Assembly (NCBI RefSeq): GCF_011059135.1
Contig: NZ_JAALGD010000006.1
Coordinates: forward strand, 1-64,000
Reading direction: 5' to 3'
Length of the DNA: 64,000 bases
Source: Brevibacillus sp. SYP-B805
Lineage (GTDB): Bacteria; Bacillota; Bacilli; Brevibacillales; Brevibacillaceae
In this document: positions 58,343-64,000 of the stretch, piece after piece
How the letters are laid out: every line of letters begins with the position of its first letter
How positions within the stretch are numbered: the first letter of the stretch is position 1
Position numbers and translations under genes: made by a program
Notes under the pieces: generated by a model
Database searches by the model: none
What the model saw: the letters and a program-made list of their open reading frames with translations, nothing else
Told to the model about the DNA's origin: nothing

Positions 58343-58446
58343 CCTCCATTTTAAAAGTAAGTAGACCCGAATAATCGGATCAGGAAATTGACCGCGATTT
58401 TTTTGAGGATAAAATCATACTAAATTTATCGGAATTTAATGCTTAG

Positions 58447-58475
58447 ATCATATAACGATTTTCCCCGGATTGCAA
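58447..58475 (-). promoter_or_regulatory. Sigma-A-like promoter of the sulfate assimilation operon
   Basis: On the - strand, TTGCAA, 17 bases, TATGAT. It lies 105 bases before the sulfite-reductase start. A TAAATT/AATTTA palindrome lies just after it, well placed for a repressor. Confidence 0.7.
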
Positions 58476-58546
58476 GAATTTTCTTGGGAATTTTGAATGG
58501 GAAGCGGAGGGGCGAAAAAGGGGAAGCATCGGGCATCGCCAGCATG

Positions 58547-58583
58547 AAAAAAAGCCGTTTCTCCGCGCACGGAGAAACGGCTT
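58547..58583 (-). terminator. Second terminator after pyc
   Basis: AAGCCGTTTCTCCG and CGGAGAAACGGCTT with a four-base loop; on the - strand a run of seven T follows. Confidence 0.85.
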
Positions 58584-58614
58584 GGTGCCGTCCAACGCCT
58601 GAAACGTTTGGTTG

Positions 58615-58656
58615 AAAAAGGAGCCGCTGCTTGCCGAATGCCGATAACGGCTCTCC
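58615..58656 (-). terminator. First terminator after pyc
   Basis: On the - strand GAGAGC CG pairs with CGGCTC around a 20-base loop and is followed by TTTTT. Confidence 0.6.
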
Positions 58657-58750
58657 ATCTGCGGGCAACAGGAGAGCGCTTCGATATCATCATGGCTGCC
58701 GACTTTTTGGACAGCCTGATAAGCTGCGCCTTCGCAATCGGTCTCGTCTG

Positions 58751-61700
58751 TTACTCCAGTTCCAGCAGCAGGTCGCCTGCTTCGATCGAGTCGCCCGTCT
58801 TCACGTGGAGGGTCTTCACCTTCCCGTCAGCCGGCGCTTGAATGGTCGTTTCCATTTTCATCGCTTCGGTGACCAGCAGGTGTTCTCCTTTTCTCACCTT
58901 GTCGCCCACTTCCACCAGCACTTTCAGCACCTTGCCCGGCATCGAGGCGCCGAGATGGCCGGCATTGTGCGGGTCTGCCTTGGGACGGCGCTGTGCGGTT
59001 ACCTGGGCGGAGTGGTCGCGCACCATGATCTCGCGCGGATGGCCGTTCAGCTCAAAGTAGATGATCCGGTTGCCTTCAGGAGTCAGGTCGCCAACGGCCA
59101 CCAGCTTGATGATCAGCGTCTTCCCGCGCTCGATGCTGACCGCGGTCTCTTCGCCCGGACGCAGGCCGTAGAAGAAGGTGGCGGTGTCGAGGTAGGAGAG
59201 ATCGCCGAACTCTTTCAGGCTTTGGTCATACTGCAGGAAGACCTGCGGATACATGATGTACGACAGGACGTCCAGATCGCTTGGTTCCCGGCCGATTTTG
59301 CTTTCCAGCTCCTTTTTGACGGCGGCAAAATCGACCGGCGGAAGCAGCTCTCCGGGACGGGTGGTGAAATAGTCGCGTCCCTTGAGGACAAGGGCCTGCA
59401 GCTCCTGCGGGAACCCTCCCGGCGGCTGGCCGATATAGCCCTGGAAAAACTGGATCACGGAGTCGGGGAAATCCAGACGCTGCCCTTTCTCCATGATGTT
59501 TTCCTCCGTCAGGCCGTTCTGCACCATGAAGAGGGCCATGTCGCCGACCACCTTGGAGGAAGGGGTAACCTTGACGATATCGCCGAACATCCGGTTGACG
59601 GTGGCGTACATCGCTTTTACCTCTTCCCAGCGGCCTTCCAGCCCGACGGCTTTTGCCTGCTGTTCCAGATTGGTGTATTGGCCGCCAGGCATTTCATGGA
59701 CATATACTTCGGTACTGCTCGCTTTCATGCCGCTTTCAAAGCTCTGGTAAAGCGGCCGGATATCTTCCCAGTAATCGGCCAGCTTGTTGAAATGAGCCGC
59801 GTTCAGACCGGTGTCCCGTTCGGTGCGCTCCAGGGCGGCGATAAGCGCATTCAGGCTGGGCTGCGAGGTAAGGCCGGACATGGAGCTGACGCAGGCATCG
59901 ACGATATCGACGCCGGCTTCGATCGCTTTCAGCAGCATGGCGACCCCGTTGCCGGCGGTGTCGTGGGTATGCAGATGGATGGGAATGCCGATCTCCTGCT
60001 TCAACGCGCGCACCAGTTCATAGGCGGCATACGGTTTCAGCAGGCCGGCCATATCCTTGATCGCCAGGATGTGGGCGCCGGCTTTTTCCAGCTCCTTCGC
60101 CAGATTGACGTAATAGGACAGCGTATATTTGGTTCGCGACGGATCGAGAATGTCGCCGGTGTAGCAGATGGCCGCTTCCGCGATCTTGCCGGTATCGCGC
60201 ACCGCATCGATGGCGGTCTGCATGCCCGGAAGCCAGTTCAGGCTGTCGAAGATGCGGAACACATCGATGCCGTGCTCGGCGGCTGCCCGGACGAACTCCC
60301 GGATCACATTGTCGGGATAGTTGGTGTAGCCGACCGCATTGGCCCCGCGCAGCAGCATCTGGAAGAGCACGTTCGGGATTTTTTGCCGCAAGAGCTGCAG
60401 CCGGTCCCACGGCGACTCCCGCAGGAACCGCATCGCGGTGTCGAAGGTGGCGCCGCCCCACATCTCCAGGGAGAACAGGTCGGAGGCCAGCTTGCCGGTC
60501 GCCTCGGCGATCGCCACCATGTCGTAGGTGCGCACCCGGGTGGCAAAGAGCGATTGATGGGCATCGCGGAAGGTGGTGTCCGTGATGAGCACCTTTTTTT
60601 GCTCCTTGATCCAGCGCACCAGGCCGTCCGCCCCTTCCCGCTCCAGAATCTGCTTCGTGCCCTCCGGATAAGGCTGGGAGTAAGGCGTTTTCGGTATGCG
60701 CGGCGGTTCGAAGCGCGGTTTCTTCTCGTTTTTCGGCAGGCCCGGATAGCCGTTCACGATGGTCGTGCCGATATAGTTGAGCAGCTTGGTGCCGCGGTCC
60801 TGTCTGCCGGGGAACTTGAACAGCTCCGGCTTGGTATCGATAAACGACGTGTCGTACCGGCCGCTTAAAAAGTCGGGATGGGTCACCACGTTTTCCAGGA
60901 ACGGCAGATTGGTTTTCACCCCGCGGATGCGGAATTCGCGAAGGGTTCTGAGCATCTTGCGGGCTGCCTGTTCGAACGTGGTCGCATAGGTTGAGATTTT
61001 CACCAGGAGAGAATCATAGTACGGCGTGATGATGGCACCCGGATGCCCGTTGCCGCTGTCGAGACGCACGCCGAAACCGCCCCCCGAACGCCAGGCGAGC
61101 AGGCGGCCGGCGTCCGGGATGAAGCCGTTTTCCGGATCTTCCGTCGTGACGCGGCACTGGATGGCATAGCCGCTGCGCTTGATCTCCTGCTGTACCGGGA
61201 TGCCGATCTCCGGATCATGCAGGGCATATCCTTCCGCCACCCTGATCTGCGTCTGCACGATGTCGATGCCGGTGATCAGCTCCGTGATGGTATGCTCTAC
61301 CTGGATGCGCGGGTTTACTTCAATAAAATAGAATTTCCGGTCAGGCGTGAGCAAAAACTCCACGGTTCCCGCGTTGGTATAGCCCACCCGCTTCATCAGC
61401 GTGAGCGCCGCCTGACAGATCTCCTCGCGCAGCTTCTCGTCCAGGGCGAGACTGGGGGCAACCTCCACCACCTTCTGATGGCGGCGCTGGATGGAACAGT
61501 CCCGTTCGAAGAGATGGACGATATTGCCGTGGGCGTCCCCGATGATCTGCACCTCAATATGCTTGGGTTTTTCCAGGTATTTTTCCAGATAGACGTGGGC
61601 ATTGCCAAAAGAGGAACGCGCTTCGGATCGGGCGCGGTCCAGCGCGTCCTGCAGCTCGTCCTGGCTGCGCACGATCCGCATGCCGCGCCCGCCGCCGCCG

Positions 61701-62197
61701 GAAACGCCCTTGATGATGATCGGATAGCCGTGTTCCTTGGCGAAGAGCATGGCGTCCTGCAGGGTTTCGATCGGCTCCGGGGTGCCGGGAATGACCGGGA
61801 TGCCGGCTTCCACGGCCAGCTTGCGCGCTTCCACCTTGTCGCCAAATTTCTCAATCAGCTCGGAGGACGGTCCGATAAAGATGATGCCCACTTCCTGACA
61901 CCGGCGGGCAAATTCGGCGTTTTCCGCCAAAAAGCCGTAGCCGGGGTGGATGGCGTCCACATCGTTGCGCTTGGCGATCTCAAGGATGCTGTCGATGTCC
62001 AGATACGCCTCGATCGGCCCTTTGCCGGCCCCGACCAGATACGATTCGTCCGCTTTGAACCGGTGCTGGGCGACATTGTCCTGTTCGGAATAGATGGCGA
62101 TGGTGCGGATGCCCAACTCCGTCGCCGCACGGAAGATGCGGATGGCGATCTCGCCGCGGTTGGCAACGAGCAGGCGCTTGATTTTTCTTTGCTGCAT
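58751..62197 (-). CDS. pyc: Pyruvate carboxylase
   Basis: The 1148-residue protein is full length. Biotin carboxylase domain: residues 1-450 with an ATP-grasp GGGGRGMR loop and the EVNPRIQVEHTITE signature. Carboxyltransferase: LITDTTFRDAHQSLFATRVR near 545, with later ETTFDTAMRFL-like and HTHDTAGNG motifs. A PYC-specific domain follows, then the C-terminal biotinyl domain with the biotin Lys in EAMKME near 1112. It makes oxaloacetate from pyruvate, bicarbonate and ATP. AAAGGGGGAGAGA precedes the ATG. Two terminators follow; it is a single-gene unit divergent from the GGCT-like gene. Confidence 0.96.
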   Translation of the reverse strand: MQQRKIKRLLVANRGEIAIRIFRAATELGIRTIAIYSEQDNVAQHRFKADESYLVGAGKGPIEAYLDIDSILEIAKRNDVDAIHPGYGFLAENAEFARRCQEVGIIFIGPSSELIEKFGDKVEARKLAVEAGIPVIPGTPEPIETLQDAMLFAKEHGYPIIIKGVSGGGGRGMRIVRSQDELQDALDRARSEARSSFGNAHVYLEKYLEKPKHIEVQIIGDAHGNIVHLFERDCSIQRRHQKVVEVAPSLALDEKLREEICQAALTLMKRVGYTNAGTVEFLLTPDRKFYFIEVNPRIQVEHTITELITGIDIVQTQIRVAEGYALHDPEIGIPVQQEIKRSGYAIQCRVTTEDPENGFIPDAGRLLAWRSGGGFGVRLDSGNGHPGAIITPYYDSLLVKISTYATTFEQAARKMLRTLREFRIRGVKTNLPFLENVVTHPDFLSGRYDTSFIDTKPELFKFPGRQDRGTKLLNYIGTTIVNGYPGLPKNEKKPRFEPPRIPKTPYSQPYPEGTKQILEREGADGLVRWIKEQKKVLITDTTFRDAHQSLFATRVRTYDMVAIAEATGKLASDLFSLEMWGGATFDTAMRFLRESPWDRLQLLRQKIPNVLFQMLLRGANAVGYTNYPDNVIREFVRAAAEHGIDVFRIFDSLNWLPGMQTAIDAVRDTGKIAEAAICYTGDILDPSRTKYTLSYYVNLAKELEKAGAHILAIKDMAGLLKPYAAYELVRALKQEIGIPIHLHTHDTAGNGVAMLLKAIEAGVDIVDACVSSMSGLTSQPSLNALIAALERTERDTGLNAAHFNKLADYWEDIRPLYQSFESGMKASSTEVYVHEMPGGQYTNLEQQAKAVGLEGRWEEVKAMYATVNRMFGDIVKVTPSSKVVGDMALFMVQNGLTEENIMEKGQRLDFPDSVIQFFQGYIGQPPGGFPQELQALVLKGRDYFTTRPGELLPPVDFAAVKKELESKIGREPSDLDVLSYIMYPQVFLQYDQSLKEFGDLSYLDTATFFYGLRPGEETAVSIERGKTLIIKLVAVGDLTPEGNRIIYFELNGHPREIMVRDHSAQVTAQRRPKADPHNAGHLGASMPGKVLKVLVEVGDKVRKGEHLLVTEAMKMETTIQAPADGKVKTLHVKTGDSIEAGDLLLELE

Positions 62198-62329
62198 GAT
62201 TCTCTCCCCCTTTTCTACTTGCCGTTTCTTACATTTTCATATAGTTTAAATATACAAAATAGCGCATACGGTTACACGCATAAAATATTTTTTCCGACTA
62301 TTTTTCTGGGGATTGGGAGATGAAAAGCG

Positions 62330-62776
62330 ATGAACCAACAGCTACCGGTCTTTGTTTACGGCAGTTTGCGGCATGGATTTGGCAACCACCGCCTGTATCT
62401 GGCTCCATATCCTCACGAAGCCTATCCGGCGAAAGCGAAGGGACTTCTCTACCATTTGCCTGTCAGTGGGTATCCGGCCGTTCTGCAAGCCGGAGAGGCG
62501 GACGCATCCTGGGTGTACGGCGAAGTGGTCTTCATTCCGGCTGACGTGTATCCCCGGGTTCTCGCAGGATTGGACGAGCTGGAAACCTACTACGGCCCCG
62601 ATGATCCGCGCAATGAATATGAACGGGAGATGGTGGCCGTGACCCGGCTGGATACGGGGGAAGAGCTGCAGGCATTCATCTACGTGAAGAGAGGAGAGCA
62701 GGAGCGGCTTGCCCGACAGATCGGCATCCCCGTGCCGGAAGGGGACTGGCGGGGCTTCATGGGCTCGCGGAAGTAG
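62330..62776 (+). CDS. Gamma-glutamylcyclotransferase-like protein
   Basis: The 148-residue protein has the GGCT/AIG2-like signature FVYGSLRHGFGNH near residue 8 and the catalytic-type acid region LDELETYYGPDD near 85. The family degrades gamma-glutamyl peptides or releases 5-oxoproline; the substrate is not determined by sequence. GGGAGATG lies upstream of the ATG. It is divergent from pyc and followed 74 bases on by another + strand gene. Confidence 0.8.
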   Translation: MNQQLPVFVYGSLRHGFGNHRLYLAPYPHEAYPAKAKGLLYHLPVSGYPAVLQAGEADASWVYGEVVFIPADVYPRVLAGLDELETYYGPDDPRNEYEREMVAVTRLDTGEELQAFIYVKRGEQERLARQIGIPVPEGDWRGFMGSRK

Positions 62777-62850
62777 CCGGCTGCACGAATACGCCGCCGC
62801 CTTTTTGCCCACAATGGTAGCGTACCCTCACTGCAGGGGATTCCATACCG

Positions 62851-63426
62851 ATGTGGGTAGAAGGGGGGAGTACGGTGGAGCTGCTGCATGCCGCACCCGC
62901 TGACATCTGGCGCCTGCTGATTCCGTCTTCCTGCTGGCTGTTTCCGGAAGAGGTGCCTGATGATGAACTGATTTTCCATTATCGGGATCATATCTACTTT
63001 GTCAACAGCGACGGCTCGGTTATCTCCATGCCGAAACCGGCCGGCTGCGAGCTGATGGGGCTGGGCGAGCTGCTGGACCTGTTGGCTACCGCAGAAGAGA
63101 CGTACGATTTTGACGACAACGGCGAATTTGACTACGGCTGCATCCTGAAACGGATGGGGTATGTGGTGCCAACCAGCGGAACAGGCGAGAAGGCCGATTA
63201 TCTGGTGGAGATCGTCAATACCATCGCCCCCCAGTCCATGGTTACGCGCTATGAGCTCTCGCGGGTCAGCTTTGCGTTTGCCCTGTACCATGCGCTTTTG
63301 CGCTGCCACGAACTGAACGGCAAGAGCGACTGGGAGTTTGAGCACGAAGTGAAGCGGATCAGCCCTGTCGAGCGCCTGCAAATGAAAGATTTGCTGATTC
63401 AACAGCACTTTCCCCCATCGCGATAG
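62851..63426 (+). CDS. Protein of unknown function
   Basis: The 191-residue, acidic protein has a central segment ([20 protein letters not shown]) and a C-terminal helix ([18 protein letters not shown]). It has no signal peptide. ATG 62851 (AGGGGA ten bases before) and GTG 62875 (AAGGGGGGAG four bases before) are both plausible starts; the second has the stronger site. I recognise no family. Confidence 0.6.
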   Translation: MWVEGGSTVELLHAAPADIWRLLIPSSCWLFPEEVPDDELIFHYRDHIYFVNSDGSVISMPKPAGCELMGLGELLDLLATAEETYDFDDNGEFDYGCILKRMGYVVPTSGTGEKADYLVEIVNTIAPQSMVTRYELSRVSFAFALYHALLRCHELNGKSDWEFEHEVKRISPVERLQMKDLLIQQHFPPSR

Positions 63427-63502
63427 TGAAAATCCCCGCAAAATGAGTTATCATGAGACATGTAATAGATTTGATCTGCCAATTGATGGGAGGAATTTTG
63501 GT

Positions 63503-64000
63503 ATGACGACTGCTGTTGAACGTCAAGGCGCGTTTGATCTTAAAGGACCGAAAACGCTGCTCGGGCCGGAATTGAAAGTGGGGGACAAAGCGCCCAACTT
63601 CACCGTGGTGGCCAATGACCTGACTGAAGTTACGCTGGACGATTCCAAAGGGACCGTTCGCATCATCTCCGTGGTGCCGTCTCTCGATACCGGCGTGTGC
63701 GATGCGCAAACCCGCCGTTTCAACGAAGAAGCAGCCAAATTGGAAGGTGTATCCATTTTGACGATCTCCGTGGATCTGCCGTTTGCCCAAAAACGTTGGT
63801 GCGGCGCCGCCGGAATCGACAAGGTGCAGACCCTGTCCGATCATCGCGATCTTTCCTTCGGTCTGGCCTACGGCGTAGCCATCAAGGAACTGCGTCTGCT
63901 GAGCCGCGCCGTGTTCGTGGTTGATGCCAACGACACGATTGTCTATGCCGAGTATGTGCCGGCAGCAGGCCAGCACCCCAACTACGAAGCGGCGATTGAA
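63503..64000 (+). CDS. tpx: Thiol peroxidase, partial (runs off the window)
   Basis: The first 166 codons of a Tpx peroxiredoxin. The peroxidatic Cys66 lies in [15 protein letters not shown] and the resolving Cys100 in RWCGAAG; both are present. The ending lies beyond the window. It reduces peroxides with thioredoxin. GGGAGGA precedes the ATG. AT-rich sequence upstream could hold a promoter, but no clear -35/-10 is recognised. Confidence 0.92.
   Translation, partial: MTTAVERQGAFDLKGPKTLLGPELKVGDKAPNFTVVANDLTEVTLDDSKGTVRIISVVPSLDTGVCDAQTRRFNEEAAKLEGVSILTISVDLPFAQKRWCGAAGIDKVQTLSDHRDLSFGLAYGVAIKELRLLSRAVFVVDANDTIVYAEYVPAAGQHPNYEAAIE

Larger units (their letters stand above)
58343..58750 (-). 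other. Intergenic region: pyc terminators and sulfite-reductase promoter
   Basis: This 408-base gap holds, in - strand order, two terminators after pyruvate carboxylase (58615-58656 and 58547-58583), the promoter at 58447-58475 and the leader of the sulfite-reductase gene. The leader contains a symmetric TAAATT-N6-AATTTA (58421-58438, + strand reading) including GGAATTT, which resembles part of the Bacillus CymR site. No S-box or T-box is visible. Confidence 0.55.

Noticed and set aside
58343-58446. S-box or T-box leader for the sulfate operon
   Set aside because: The leader is about 100 bases with no conserved S-box or T-box segments; a repressor-type palindrome is the only signal.
56672-60868. 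Long + strand frames opposite the sulfite reductase and pyruvate carboxylase genes
   Set aside because: Both are antisense to well-identified proteins and read as composition shadows.

Overview
The window looks like the chromosome of an endospore-forming, S-layer-type Bacillota, most like Brevibacillus or a relative in Paenibacillaceae. The genus is inferred. The evidence is an alpha/beta SASP with a sigma-G-like promoter, GerW-family ytfJ with a sigma-F-like promoter, a 3D-domain protein with SLH repeats, rocB, a TerC/YjbE protein and an assimilatory sulfate cluster. The flanking chromosome is visibly GC-rich; the middle 42 kb is less so and uses many GTG and TTG starts.

Layout. 1-1.85 kb: 3' end of a 23S rRNA followed directly by 15 tRNA genes. 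2-9.8 kb: ordinary host genes (sensor kinase, rocB, TerC-like, YkoP-like plus MGDG-synthase-like glycosyltransferase, SASP, SLH/3D protein, ytfI). 9.8-52.2 kb: one large accessory element, almost all on the + strand. 52.3-64 kb: host genes again (ytfJ, GNAT, cysC-sat-cysH-DUF3906-sulfite reductase on the - strand, pyruvate carboxylase, GGCT-like, unknown, tpx).

The element separates ytfI from ytfJ, which are neighbours in other spore formers. It encodes a complete-looking flexible (non-contractile) phage tail: completion protein, tail tube, G/GT chaperones with a classic A AAA AAG frameshift site, a 1005-residue tape measure, a Dit-like protein, a tail hub with two peptidoglycan-hydrolase domains, and about 22 kb of fibre genes. 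Lysis genes (two holin-like proteins and an amidase) lie at the left end. A regulatory module lies at the right end: two sigma-70-family factors, a LexA-type box, four copies of a 31-bp promoter-like element, an HU-like protein, a dUTPase-like and a CYTH-like protein with altered active sites, and a lytic transglycosylase. I see no terminase, portal, capsid, integrase or replication gene. The simplest reading is a domesticated, SOS-inducible headless tail particle (F-type tailocin).

Its most unusual features are SLH-like domains built into two tail-tip proteins; a 1.4-kb-residue-scale fibre protein (about 1390 residues) with 21 exact 17-residue repeats; a 1.3-thousand-residue fibre made of 12- and 14-residue units with LamG and DNRLRE-like domains; three tandem paralogous fibre proteins; and its own transcription factors. 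In the working model, DNA damage lifts LexA from the right-end promoter, the element sigma factors activate the right-end and tail operons, tails assemble to the length set by the tape measure, and the holin/amidase set releases them. SLH domains and fibres would bind secondary cell-wall polymer or S-layer on related cells. Everything about function is inference from sequence.
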